The notes: a model not told the origin generated them from the letters alone. 64,000 nucleotides of DNA from Methylomonas fluvii (GCF_014850975.1 NZ_JACXST010000002.1:186001-250000); one strand, 5' to 3'; counted from the stretch's first letter, positions 1 through 7,924 are shown. Made by a program: numbers and translations.

Positions 1-2
1 AT

Positions 3-284
3 TCGCTGGCGGTGTTGGCTAAACAGCACGGGGTAAAAATGATGGTCGCTGCGCCCTCTTCCACCTTCGATTTCAGTATGGAAAATGGCGAAAGCATTGA
101 AATAGAACAACGCAATCCCAAAGAATTGCTTCCAGATTGTTACTTAGAGGAAGGCTCGTTGGTGAACGCCTGGAACCCGGTATTCGACGTCACCCCAGCC
201 GCCCTGATTAGCGCCATCGTCACCGAACGCGGCGTAGTTATCGATCCCGGCCTGCACGGGGTAAGGAGTTTGGCACCATGTTAA
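3..284 (+). CDS. mtnA: S-methyl-5-thioribose-1-phosphate isomerase, C-terminal part
   Basis: C-terminal ~93 residues of a protein whose start lies before the window. The tail carries the MtnA signature: VAAPSSTFDFS, then IEIEQRNPKELL, then WNPVFDVTPAALI and the terminal IVTERGV. MtnA isomerises methylthioribose-1-phosphate to methylthioribulose-1-phosphate in the cytosolic methionine salvage pathway. The reading frame is open from base 3 to the TGTTAA-proximal stop and overlaps the next gene by 7 bases, suggesting translational coupling with cysZ. The family assignment is strong; only the 3' end can be judged here. Confidence 0.9.
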   Translation, partial: SLAVLAKQHGVKMMVAAPSSTFDFSMENGESIEIEQRNPKELLPDCYLEEGSLVNAWNPVFDVTPAALISAIVTERGVVIDPGLHGVRSLAPC

Positions 285-1027
285 ATTTACCGCGCGGCAA
301 TAACCCTGTCTTTGCGCTGAACTGCTTGTGGCAGGGCGTGAAAATGCTCACCCACCCCGAACTGCGCAAATACCTGTTGATACCCTTGTTCATCAATATG
401 GTGTTGTACACCGGCGCCTTCGTGCTGGGCTACCATTCGGTATCGGCTTTGATTCATTCCTTTATCCCGGACTGGTTGTCCTGGCTGAACTGGATTTTAT
501 GGCCACTGTTTTTTATCAGCTTTTTGGTGATCGGCTTCTTCACCTTCACCCTGTTTGCCAATCTGATCGCCGCGCCGTATTACAGCCAGTTAGCGGCGAA
601 GACGCTGCAACTGATCAGCGGCGGCAGTGTCGTCAAAGCCGATTTACCTTGGGATAAGGTGTTTTTCGGGGAATTGCGCAGGGTCGGATATCTGTTGTTG
701 CGGGTACTGCCCGTGCTGCTGCTGTTTTTAATTCCGGTGGTCAATTTGATCGCACCCTTCATATGGGCGGTATTTGCCGCCTGGGGCATCGCCATGGAAT
801 TTTTAGCCTACCCGCTGGAAGAACGCGGCCTGCCGTTTCCTGAGCAAAAACAATTCATGCAGCAAACCCGTTGGGGAGTATTAAGCTTTGGTGGTTTGAC
901 TGGCTTGGGCTTGACGCTGCCTATCGTCAATTTAGTGATGGGCCAAGCGGCTGTGATAGGTGCAACGATTTACGTGTACCGGCTAGCGGAAACCGAATCC
1001 CCAGCAGCAGAGCAACCGATTACTTAG
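278..1027 (+). CDS. cysZ: CysZ-like sulfate transporter family (EI24 domain) inner-membrane protein
   Basis: 249 residues, close to the ~250 residues of CysZ. About four to five hydrophobic segments are seen (roughly residues 30-55, 70-100, 145-175 and 200-230), with the family pattern of an N-terminal NCLWQGVKML region and the FANLIAAPYYSQLA segment after the second hydrophobic stretch. CysZ proteins mediate sulfate uptake for cysteine synthesis; no sulfate gene is next to it here, so the role is a family inference. The start overlaps mtnA. The stop codon TAG (1025-1027) directly abuts the left terminal repeat of an IS5-type element, so the last residues may have been set by that insertion. 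Confidence 0.82.
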   Translation: MLNLPRGNNPVFALNCLWQGVKMLTHPELRKYLLIPLFINMVLYTGAFVLGYHSVSALIHSFIPDWLSWLNWILWPLFFISFLVIGFFTFTLFANLIAAPYYSQLAAKTLQLISGGSVVKADLPWDKVFFGELRRVGYLLLRVLPVLLLFLIPVVNLIAPFIWAVFAAWGIAMEFLAYPLEERGLPFPEQKQFMQQTRWGVLSFGGLTGLGLTLPIVNLVMGQAAVIGATIYVYRLAETESPAAEQPIT

Positions 1028-2542
1028 TCGTCCCTGAAAAAGCCGATATTTTCCGAACACCAGCATTCAGGCCGACAATAAAAACGGCGCGCTCAATGGC
1101 CGCGCCAAAATCCGACATGGCGGTCTCCAAAAATGAGGCAAAAAAATCCTCAACTGCCTGAGGATCATACGGATATTGTGGCCAGCACCGCATAAGATGG
1201 CATGCATGGCATCGCCCAGTTCGCCTTTCAGGTAATTGCGGCCCAGCAATCCGTCGTTTTTGAGGTGCCCGATGACGGGTTCGATGGCATTGCGGCGTTT
1301 GAGGGCGCGTTTGAGTCGCCGGGTGTTTATTCCTCTCTTTTGCCGGGCTTTGTAAATGGTCACGTTCGGGACCTCGACACCACGGTATCCTAAATCCACA
1401 AAAGCTTCTTTTGCGCGTGTACCGCTTAGAATCTCCGCCTGTTCCAGACACGATTCCAGGGTGTGTCCATCGTAGGGATTACCGGAAAAGCTGCGGGCGC
1501 CGAGCACAAAATTACTTTTGTTGGTGACGGTGATGCCCACTTTGACGCCGAATTCATACTTCTTGTGGACTTTGCCTTTGGAAATGCATTCGACTTCCGT
1601 GGCGTGGAAACTGTACAGCTTGTTTTTATCCTGGGGTTGTTGGTTCAAAATCCGTTGGGTTTTCTCTAGCGTCTCTTTAAAAGCCAATTTGACTGCATCG
1701 GATTGATCCGTCAATTGGCGCTCGATATCTCGGTAAACCCGACCCACCAAAGTTTTGAGCTGTTTGAGCATTTTGCGTTTGCGCTTCATTTGCTTGGCAT
1801 GACTGTACCGGTTCGCCATCATCAGCAAATAGGGGGCTTTGCGGTTGTAGTTCTGCCGTAGTGTAATCTCATGCTGCTCAGCCAGACGTACCATGTGCTG
1901 GCGACAGCGTTCATACAATTTTCCATCGGTCGGATACGTGATGGCTTTCTCTTGCACCGTGCTATCAACCGTCACCGATTCAAAATCCTGTTTCTTCACG
2001 GTCTTGCTGGCTACGCCAGCCTGGATCGTCACCGATAACATCCACTCGCAACCTTCTTCTCCGATCCGTTTTCGCCAATAGGTCAGTGACGTGGGGTGGC
2101 AAGGTATCTGGTGTTGGAAATACTCTTCGCCACAAAAATATTGCCAATAGGGATTTTCAAGCCACTGTGCCACGACCGCTTCGTCCGAGCGTGCAAACGC
2201 ATGTTTGAGGTAATGAAGCCCGGCAATAAGACGCGTTGGCAACGCCGGAGCGCCTTGGTTCTCGGTAAAAAATTCACCGAACGCATCATCCAGTACTTTC
2301 CAATCGATCAAATTTGCCAGTTGGTAAAGCTCATGCTTCGGATTCAACAGGTCGGCCAGTGGTGTGTTGAATAGATCGATTTGGCCGCTACTTTCTTGGG
2401 ATTTTGGCTTCATTTTCGATAAAAATTTGCAAGAAATTAATATCTATTTTACTAATTTCTTGCAATTATTGCCCGTCTTTTTCTTCAATTATTTATTGTG
2501 TTTCAATGCTTTAGCCGTGAATTTGTGGCTTTTCAGGGGCGA
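1028..2542. mobile_element. IS5-family insertion sequence, about 1.5 kb
   Basis: A transposase gene is bracketed by imperfect terminal inverted repeats. The left end reads TCGTCCCTGAAAAAGCC from 1028. The right end, on the minus strand from 2542, reads TCGCCCCTGAAAAGCC. The outer flanks are TTAG (1024-1027) and CTAG (2543-2546), close to the 4-bp YTAR target duplication typical of IS5 elements, though with one mismatch. The left end lies at the cysZ stop codon and the right end lies in a decayed integrase gene. The exact ends are inferred from the repeats and could be off by one to three bases. Confidence 0.75.
1067..2413 (-). CDS. IS5-family transposase (possible 3' frameshift)
   Basis: 448 residues. 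The N-terminal part has the DUF772-type region (LIAGLHYLKHAFARSDE, then VAQWLENPYWQYFCG). It is followed by the DDE nuclease with the first Asp in SVTVDSTVQEKAI, the second in KEAFVDLGYRGVE, and Glu in RRNAIEPVIGHLKNDG. It catalyses transposition of the surrounding element. Near the 3' end, after ILRQLRIF, a run of seven T on the coding strand (around 1140-1146) separates this frame, which ends in an Arg/Pro-rich tail, from the -1/+2 frame. The latter continues with FFASFLETAM and stays open to 1020. The second frame looks more protein-like, so the annotated C-terminus may be a frameshift product. Confidence 0.85.
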   Translation of the reverse strand: MKPKSQESSGQIDLFNTPLADLLNPKHELYQLANLIDWKVLDDAFGEFFTENQGAPALPTRLIAGLHYLKHAFARSDEAVVAQWLENPYWQYFCGEEYFQHQIPCHPTSLTYWRKRIGEEGCEWMLSVTIQAGVASKTVKKQDFESVTVDSTVQEKAITYPTDGKLYERCRQHMVRLAEQHEITLRQNYNRKAPYLLMMANRYSHAKQMKRKRKMLKQLKTLVGRVYRDIERQLTDQSDAVKLAFKETLEKTQRILNQQPQDKNKLYSFHATEVECISKGKVHKKYEFGVKVGITVTNKSNFVLGARSFSGNPYDGHTLESCLEQAEILSGTRAKEAFVDLGYRGVEVPNVTIYKARQKRGINTRRLKRALKRRNAIEPVIGHLKNDGLLGRNYLKGELGDAMHAILCGAGHNIRMILRQLRIFLPHFWRPPCRILARPLSAPFLLSA

Positions 2543-2543
2543 C

Positions 2544-2970
2544 TAGCTATAGGCATGGATTGGTAAATGGGCTGTTTGCGCTCATAAATCTTGCTGCAGA
2601 CGCCAAAATTAAGCGCCACTCGGGCAGTCTGCCGACATCCATTGCATAACCTCGCAGCGCCTAGCTCACATCGTAATTTTCCAGCCTGCACAGGCGATAT
2701 TGCAGCGTACTTTTGAATCAAATCAAAAGCCATTGCTCGGGTTATTGCAGTGGATGGCAAGTCCGCCATATCCCCCAGCATAGTGTTAAACATCCTTGTA
2801 ATTTCAGCTGAGCCTTTTGGCGCTCTATGACGGCAAACATGTCCGGCTAAATATTCATCGCACAGCACGCGTACTGAATAAGCGTTTTCAGAATTTGCCG
2901 CCTCTTGTTTTAACGTTAAGGCTTTTGCCTCTAATTTCGCTGCTTGGCTTCTAATACTGAATCCTTGCCA
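2544..2970 (-). pseudogene. Tyrosine-recombinase (phage integrase) remnant, N-terminal core-binding region
   Basis: On the minus strand the sequence from about 2970 reads AAKLEAKALTLKQEAAN, then VLCDEYLAGHVCRHRAPKGS, then MFNTMLGDMADLPS and LIQKYAAISPVQAGKLR. This is the coiled linker and SAM-like DNA-binding domain of integrases. After GKLRCELGAA the matching continuation (YAMDVGRLPE) is in another frame, so there is at least one frameshift. The catalytic domain is absent: the sequence is cut by the IS5-type element. It appears to be the relic of an integrated element, since destroyed by IS insertion and frameshifts. Confidence 0.7.
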
Positions 2971-3234
2971 GAATCACGCTAGTTTTTCAAAGCCTCCCAG
3001 GCGACAATAGCCAATAGAAACGAAACAGCCAGCCAATGACCAATCGATACCTGCCGAAAGCATCCATCAACAAAGCTTCTATAGCGATAAATCAGGTTCT
3101 AACCTTCGCAGACAAACGTATTCCTGGGAAAAGCCATATCCCGCCCCGGTCGCAAAGCTTTTGCGGTGCGAGCGTCGAATTGCATTTGGTATAGTTTTTT
3201 TAACGAATGATGGCGCGCGTATAACCTAAATAAA

Positions 3235-3478
3235 CCCATACTAAAACCTACACTACCCGCTAAAGTGCAGATAAATTTTTATAAGTGTCGATAATGTTTT
3301 AATAAAAAGAAAAAATATTATTTATATATCAAATATTTAAAAAATGAATAACCAGAAAACACAAGGCACCAAACAAGACGAGAAACTGCAACACACGCCG
3401 ATGATGCAGGAGCGCATGTATATTGTTTTTCAAGGGGATTATTGACATTTCAACTTAAACCTACACTAAAACCTATAC
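3235..3478. repeat. Pair of near-identical 19-bp direct repeats in an AT-rich non-coding stretch (2971-3537)
   Basis: The 2971-3537 interval has no convincing gene. Two copies of CCYAYACTAAAACCTAYAC lie at 3235-3253 and 3460-3478, 206 bases apart. They enclose an AT-rich stretch upstream (in its own orientation) of the decayed integrase. Repeats of this kind next to an integrase gene can be arm-type or core attachment sites. That is inference from position only; no tRNA or other target gene is adjacent. Confidence 0.5.
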
Positions 3479-3537
3479 CAAGCAACAACTACCGAAGGCG
3501 GGCTAAATTACTTGAAAATCGTGTTTGATTTAACCTT

Positions 3538-3741
3538 GTGAACCGGCGCGATCAGTTCGGCTTGTCTTCAAGATACATGCATGCGGACATGCAGCCGTTT
3601 GCACCATTCAGCAGTAACAACGAACTATTGGATTTTTTACCGGTGGGCTTCCTGCACCTAATCTGCGTGTTTTTAGGCGTTTTCGGGTTTTTTACTATCT
3701 TGCTGGTTTGGGCTTGGCACAAGTGGTCTATCGACGTTTGA
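3538..3741 (+). CDS. Small hypothetical protein with one membrane segment
   Basis: 67 residues from a GTG start, not recognised. An internal ATG (3577) would give 54 residues. The C-terminal half holds one long hydrophobic segment (about residues 37-60, FLHLICVFLGVFGFFTILLV) followed by WAWHKW, so it would be a single-pass membrane protein. There is no clear ribosome binding site. It lies between the integrase remnant and the hsp20 gene, in a strip disturbed by mobile elements. It could be a chance open frame. Confidence 0.3.
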   Translation: MNRRDQFGLSSRYMHADMQPFAPFSSNNELLDFLPVGFLHLICVFLGVFGFFTILLVWAWHKWSIDV

Positions 3742-3810
3742 TCATTGATATACAGCATCTAATCCGACTGGGTCGCTAACTATTAAACCGGCCCCGAACA
3801 GATGTTGCGT

Positions 3811-3867
3811 TCGCCCGGAGCCCGTTGAAAGCCAGACTTGCACTACCTTTCCACAGACTCCGGGCGA
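3811..3867. terminator. Inverted repeat downstream of hsp20
   Basis: TCGCCCGGAG (3811-3820) is perfectly complementary to CTCCGGGCGA (3858-3867), with a 37-base loop. It lies 37 bases past the stop of the minus-strand hsp20 gene, so it could end that transcript. The long loop and the absence of a T tract make it a weak intrinsic terminator; it could also be a remnant palindrome. Confidence 0.35.
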
Positions 3868-3903
3868 TTAATATCTTAGGGATCGGCTGGCCCTTAGCAG
3901 CGC

Positions 3904-4332
3904 TTAATCGATAGTCATCCGTTGCCCGCTTTTTTTCAGCTTTTTCGCTAGATTCAGCGTCAATATGCCATTCTCATAGCGGGCTTTGCTGGCTTCCTCG
4001 TCAATCTCGGCGGATAGTTGAAAGCTACGCGACACTTCACCAAAATAACGCTCGCTGCGCAGCAATTTATCGTCTTTGTTTTCGGTATCCAGCTGGCTGA
4101 TTTGCGCGCGGATGGATACCACGTTGCCGTCGATATCCACATGGATATTCTCTTTACCCGCGCCCGGAATTTCGGCTTGGACGATAAACTCCGATGGATT
4201 TTCCTTTACATCCACTTTGATTTGCGCCGGCAAACCGTCGCCGTGCAGCGGCTTAATGTAATAACCTGGGTTAACATCGCGAAACAGTTCGTCAAACAGA
4301 CCGCGACTAACAAATGGGCTTAAGTTACTCAT
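3904..4332 (-). CDS. Hsp20/alpha-crystallin small heat-shock protein
   Basis: 142 residues, the usual length of bacterial small heat-shock proteins. The alpha-crystallin domain runs from about residue 37 (IKVDVKENPSEFIVQAEIPG) to the conserved ARYENGILTLNLAKK near the C-terminus. It is an ATP-independent holdase that binds unfolding proteins in the cytosol. The start is well placed, with GAGGAG seven bases before the ATG. A sigma-32-like promoter sits about 50 bases upstream. An IS256-type element has inserted about 50 bases upstream of that promoter. It is probably a stand-alone gene. Confidence 0.93.
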   Translation of the reverse strand: MSNLSPFVSRGLFDELFRDVNPGYYIKPLHGDGLPAQIKVDVKENPSEFIVQAEIPGAGKENIHVDIDGNVVSIRAQISQLDTENKDDKLLRSERYFGEVSRSFQLSAEIDEEASKARYENGILTLNLAKKLKKSGQRMTID

Positions 4333-4381
4333 GTCGATTCTCCTCTTTGTTGCATGTAAAAACCTGAAGGGTTCTATGCCA

Positions 4382-4412
4382 ATATGGTGTTAGACCACAA
4401 GAAATTCAAGAG
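4382..4412 (-). promoter_or_regulatory. Sigma-32-type heat-shock promoter for hsp20
   Basis: On the minus strand CTCTTGAA (4412-4405) is followed after 15 bases by CACCATAT (4389-4382). The heat-shock consensus is CNCTTGAA, a spacer of about 13-17, and CCCCATNT, so only one or two positions differ. It lies about 50 bases before the hsp20 start codon, the position expected for a promoter of this gene. Confidence 0.65.
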
Positions 4413-4463
4413 AAAGACACTTAAAAAACAACAGACAATCGCTGCAAAAAATGGCTTAAAGAA

Positions 4464-5874
4464 GAGTTATAACTAAATCTGGAGTACAGCCGGACTTGAA
4501 GAAAGGTGGCGCCCTCTGCTGAAATGAGATTGTCGAGATCGAATACCAGCAAAATGAGAGACGCCATGAGTAAAGATAATGCAAAAGAGTGGGATAGCGC
4601 TAGTGCGCTCAACGACCCTTTGACAGATTTGTTGAAGATGGGCGCTAAGGCCTTGATCCAACAGGCCGTTGAGGCGGAGTTACAAGCGTTTCTGGGCGAA
4701 TATGCCAAGGTGACCGATTTACGGGGCCGACAAACGGTGGTGCGTAATGGCTATTTGCCGGAGCGGGAAATCGTGACGGGTGTGGGTAACGTGACGGTCA
4801 AAATCCCCAAGGTTCGAGATCGTTCTGGCGGCGGGGTCAAGTTCAACTCGTCGCTAGTGCCGCCGTATGTTCGCAAGGCCAAGCGGGTGGAAGCGGCATT
4901 GCCCTGGCTGTATTTGCGCGGTATATCGACGGGTGACATGCAGGACGCCTTGTCGGTCCTGCTGGGCACAGAGGCGAAAGGCTTGTCGCCAGCGGTGGTC
5001 AGTCGTTTGAAAGCGCAATGGGCCGAGGATTATCAAGCCTAGCATCGGCGGGATTTGTCGAATCAGCGCTATGTGTATGTGTGGGCCGACGGTATTTATT
5101 CGACCCTGCGCGGCGAAGATGACCGCTTGTGTCTGTTGGTGATCATTGGTGTCAATGAGCACGGTGAAAAGCGGCTTTTGGCGCTCTCGGATGGCTATCG
5201 AGAATCCAAGGCATCCTGGCTGAGCGTGTTGCAAGATTTGCAGACTCGCGGTTTACAGGACGCGCCGAAACTGGCCACCGGCGATGGGGCTCTGGGTTTC
5301 TGGGCGGCGGTGAATGAAACCTGGCCGCAGACACGGACGCAACGCTGCTGGGTGCATAAAACGGCGAATGTGCTGGCTGCATTACCGGATTCGATTCAGG
5401 CTAAAGCCAAGGCTGGCTTGAAAAATATCTGGCTGGCAGAAACCAAAGACCATGCCAGCAAAGCCTTTGACAGCTTCCGGCGTGACTTTGAGGCCAAATA
5501 CCCCAAAGCGGTCAATATTCTGGAAAAAGACCGTGAATCGTTACTGGCGTTTTACGATTTTCCCGCTGAACACTGGGTACACATCCGCACCACCAATCCG
5601 ATCGAATCGAGCTTTGCGACCATTCGCCATCGGACAACGCGGACCAAGAACTGCGTGTCACGGAATTCGCTGCTAGGCCTGGTGTTCCAGTTGGCACTGA
5701 CCGCCGAAAAAAGTTGGCGCAAGATACGCGGATTTAAACAACTACCGGATGTGATCAACGGCATTCGGTTTCAGGATGGCATTGCCGTCATTACTGAGTC
5801 GGATAAAGCGGCAGAAAATCAGCAGATCGCCGCCTGATTCAATTTGCCTATACACCAGATTTGACTATTTCTCC
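4464..5874. mobile_element. IS256-family insertion sequence, 1411 bp, with exact 8-bp target duplication
   Basis: Terminal inverted repeats are visible. The left end reads GAGTTATAACTAAATCTGG from 4464; the right end, on the minus strand, reads GGAGAAATAGTCAAATCTGG from 5874. Both are flanked by the same octamer TTAAAGAA (4456-4463 and 5875-5882), the 8-bp duplication expected for IS256 elements. The intact duplication implies a fairly recent insertion by simple transposition. The element sits between the hsp20 promoter and the end of a TPM-domain gene. Confidence 0.9.
4566..5837 (+). pseudogene. IS256-family transposase interrupted by an in-frame TAG
   Basis: The start MSKDNAKEW follows GAGACGCC. 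The first part (158 residues) ends with AEDYQA at TAG 5040-5042. The same frame then continues as HRRDLSNQRYVYVWADGIY to 5837. In the family this position is Trp in a W-RR-DL context, so one base change (TGG to TAG) explains the break. The catalytic Asp of YVWADG, the second Asp in ATGDGALGF, and a C-terminal Glu region (NPIESSFATIRHR) all lie after the stop. Unless the UAG is read through, only a DNA-binding N-terminal fragment is made. The rest of both parts looks undamaged, so inactivation is recent. Confidence 0.85.
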
Positions 5875-5989
5875 TTAAAGAACTAACGGCGCATTAGATA
5901 TTTCGTTGGGATTCTCTTTATTTAATGCCGGAAAATGCTGTTGCAATTGCGTAGTGATTTGGGCAATCCCCTCACACGCCTAATTCGAA
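5875..5989 (-). pseudogene. Decayed C-terminal tail of the TPM-domain gene at 5990-6373
   Basis: Past the TGA stop of the upstream frame, the minus strand still encodes FELGV in frame. It then encodes ACEGIAQITTQLQQHFPAL and about 15 more residues after a shift of two bases, ending at TAA in the target duplication. This matches the usual ending of this TPM family (GRFELGV, CEGI and a terminal helix). One nonsense change (CGA to TGA) and a 2-bp loss would explain it. The IS256 element lies immediately beyond. Confidence 0.55.
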
Positions 5990-6373
5990 TCAACCTGCCC
6001 TAAACTGCGCTTCCATCTGTTTGCAAACCCCTGCCCAAACCGCTTCGCCGACTCTGGCATGTATAGCGCGATCAGCGATAATCTCTACATCACGGTCTGC
6101 GAGCAACAAATAAATCAGCACGCCGGAGTTATGCTCGGTATCCCAAATTCGGCATTGCGAAAATACCTCAAGCGCACGTTGTCTCGGCGTCACACCTTGC
6201 AATAACTCGCCTATCTCTAATGCACTTTCCACGACAAAACGGATTTCGCCCAAGTGCAATGCTTCGCTTTCAGTGATTGCTGCTTCGATAGCTTGCAAAC
6301 TGCGCAGGGGAAACGCCAGACGCACACGCCAGGGACCGCTGACAATATGCTTTAGAAATCTAATCACTTGCAT
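5990..6373 (-). CDS. TPM-domain protein (TPM_phosphatase family), C-terminally truncated
   Basis: 127 residues beginning MQVIRFLKHIV. The TPM-domain features visible are AIEAAITESEALHLGEIRFVVE at about residues 29-50, the WDTEHNSGVLIYLLLADRDVEII core at about 77-99, and WAGVCKQMEAQFRAG at the end. The family normally continues for some 35 residues, found here as a broken tail. The gene starts 3 bases after the neighbouring larger TPM gene and follows lemA; this lemA-TPM-TPM order is common in proteobacteria. Function is unknown; LemA/TPM sets are thought to act at the membrane. Confidence 0.75.
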   Translation of the reverse strand: MQVIRFLKHIVSGPWRVRLAFPLRSLQAIEAAITESEALHLGEIRFVVESALEIGELLQGVTPRQRALEVFSQCRIWDTEHNSGVLIYLLLADRDVEIIADRAIHARVGEAVWAGVCKQMEAQFRAG

Positions 6374-6376
6374 AGC

Positions 6377-7255
6377 CTACCATCTCCCCGACGCACCGCC
6401 GCCCCCAAAACCGCCGCCTCCGCCGGAGAATCCGCCACCCGACCCGCCGCCAAAGTCGTTATCGTCGTAAAAATTATCGTTTTGCCGGCCTCGAAAAGCG
6501 CGCCTGCCATTGCTGAGCGACACCATAAATGCAAAAAATGCCGCAAGAAATACAACCAGCCAACCTGCGTTCAATAGCCAAGCGATAATGCCGACCACAC
6601 TCCCATTGATTATCCCGCCGAGAAAGCTTCCAAACAGAGTCCGTAAAATCCAAGCACCGGCCACTGCCAGAAACACCAAGAGCGGCAGTAAGCGTTGCAC
6701 TCGGCCGTCGACAAACGATGCTTGAGGGGCAGGCAGTGGCACACCATCGAATATTCCAATCAGGCTATCGACGCCGGCATTTATTCCTGCCGCGTAGTCG
6801 CCCTGTCGAAAATACGGAATCATGATGTCGTCAATAATCCGCTTGGCCAATACGTCCGGCACCACGCCCTCTAAGCCGTAACCCACTTCGATACGCGTGA
6901 CGCGGTCGTCCTTAGCCAGCAATATCAGTATGCCGTCATCGACGCCCTTGCGGCCCAGGCGCCATTGTTCGACCACGCGAATAGCATATTGCGCAATGTC
7001 TTCCGGCTGGGTGCTGGCAACGATCAACACCGCAATCTGGCTGCCTTTTTGTTGCTCAAAAGCCTGTAAGCGTTGTTCCAGCTTGGTTCTTTGCTGTGCG
7101 GATAAGGTGGCGGTCAGATCGGTGACACGTTGTTCAAGATTAGGCACTACTTGCTCGGCATTTAAGGCCGTCGCAAACAGACAAGTCGCCAGAAAAACGG
7201 CGCCCCAAAACCCTGAAAACCCTGAAAACCCTGAAAACCCGGCCGTCTTCCACAT
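6377..7255 (-). CDS. TPM-domain membrane protein with Gly-rich tail (YgcG-like)
   Basis: 292 residues from MWKTAG. This start is preferred because its ATG lies one base after the lemA stop; an ATG 18 bases upstream would extend into lemA. An N-terminal signal sequence ends near ALNAEQ and contains GFSGFSGFSGF, encoded by 9-bp repeats. The TPM domain follows (SQIAVLIVASTQPEDIAQYA, then DDGILILLAKDDRVTRIEVG, then YFRQGDYAAGI). Two membrane segments come next, at about residues 185-210 and 222-250. The tail ends in GGGSGGGFSGGGGGFGGGGASGRW-type sequence, typical of YgcG proteins. It is probably an inner-membrane protein with the TPM domain in the periplasm. The role is not established. Confidence 0.85.
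   Translation of the reverse strand: MWKTAGFSGFSGFSGFWGAVFLATCLFATALNAEQVVPNLEQRVTDLTATLSAQQRTKLEQRLQAFEQQKGSQIAVLIVASTQPEDIAQYAIRVVEQWRLGRKGVDDGILILLAKDDRVTRIEVGYGLEGVVPDVLAKRIIDDIMIPYFRQGDYAAGINAGVDSLIGIFDGVPLPAPQASFVDGRVQRLLPLLVFLAVAGAWILRTLFGSFLGGIINGSVVGIIAWLLNAGWLVVFLAAFFAFMVSLSNGRRAFRGRQNDNFYDDNDFGGGSGGGFSGGGGGFGGGGASGRW
7207..7240. repeat. 9-bp tandem repeat (AAAACCCTG) in the TPM-protein signal sequence
   Basis: AAAACCCTG occurs three full times (7207-7215, 7216-7224, 7225-7233) plus AAAACCC, giving about 3.8 copies. On the coding (minus) strand it encodes GFS units. Because the unit is 9 bp, copy-number change would alter the length of the signal region without shifting the frame. 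Confidence 0.85.
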
Positions 7256-7256
7256 C

Positions 7257-7847
7257 TTATTTACCAAAATCAACCACCGGCGCAGTCGAAATGGCTTTTT
7301 CGTTTTCGACCGTAAACGAAGGCTTGGTTTTATAGCCGAACAGCATCGCAGTCAGATTGCTGGGGAACGAGCGCACGGTGATGTTGTACTCCTTGATCGC
7401 AGCGATATAACGATTGCGCGCCACGGTGATGCGGTTTTCGGTACCTTCCAATTGCGCTTGCAGATCGCGAAAATTGGCATCGGCCTTCAGCTGCGGATAA
7501 TTTTCCGACACCACCATCAAGCGCGACAAGGCTGAACTCAATTCGCCCTGCGCCGCTTGAAACTTGGCAAAAGCCTGTTCGTCGTTCACCAATTCAGGCG
7601 TCACTTGCATGCTGCCCACTTTGGCGCGCGAAGCCGTCACCGCTTCCAATACGTCCTTTTCATGTCCGGCGTAGCCTTTCACCGTGTTCACCAGATTCGG
7701 CACCAAATCCGCGCGACGTTGATATTGATTCAGCACTTCCGCCCAACCGGCGTTGATTTGTTCGTCTTGCGTTTGAAAGGTGTTGTAACCGCAACCAGGC
7801 AACATCAATGTCGCGATTAGAAGAAAAACCGTTACTATGTATTGCAT
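7257..7847 (-). CDS. lemA: LemA family lipoprotein
   Basis: 196 residues from MQYIVTV, chosen because GGAG precedes it and a lipobox follows directly: LMLPGC puts the lipidated Cys at residue 19. The LemA core reads LNQYQRRADLVPNLVNTVKGY, then HEKDVLEAVTASRAKV, LKADANFRDLQAQLEGTENR and VARNRYIAAIKEYN. The protein is mostly helical and anchored to a membrane. It overlaps nothing and is followed by the TPM gene after one base, forming a lemA-TPM-TPM operon. The biochemical role of LemA proteins is not defined. Confidence 0.93.
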   Translation of the reverse strand: MQYIVTVFLLIATLMLPGCGYNTFQTQDEQINAGWAEVLNQYQRRADLVPNLVNTVKGYAGHEKDVLEAVTASRAKVGSMQVTPELVNDEQAFAKFQAAQGELSSALSRLMVVSENYPQLKADANFRDLQAQLEGTENRITVARNRYIAAIKEYNITVRSFPSNLTAMLFGYKTKPSFTVENEKAISTAPVVDFGK

Positions 7848-7924
7848 CGTCCACTCCGTGAATAGAAAAATTTTAATAGTGGCAGCAGCATAACACGCAA
7901 GCATTTGCCCCACACCAAGCGTCC

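Noticed and set aside
1020-1451. Separate 143-codon frame inside the IS5 element
   Set aside because: Its N-terminal part is an Arg-rich shadow of the transposase; only its last ~45 codons look real and are treated as a possible frameshift tail.
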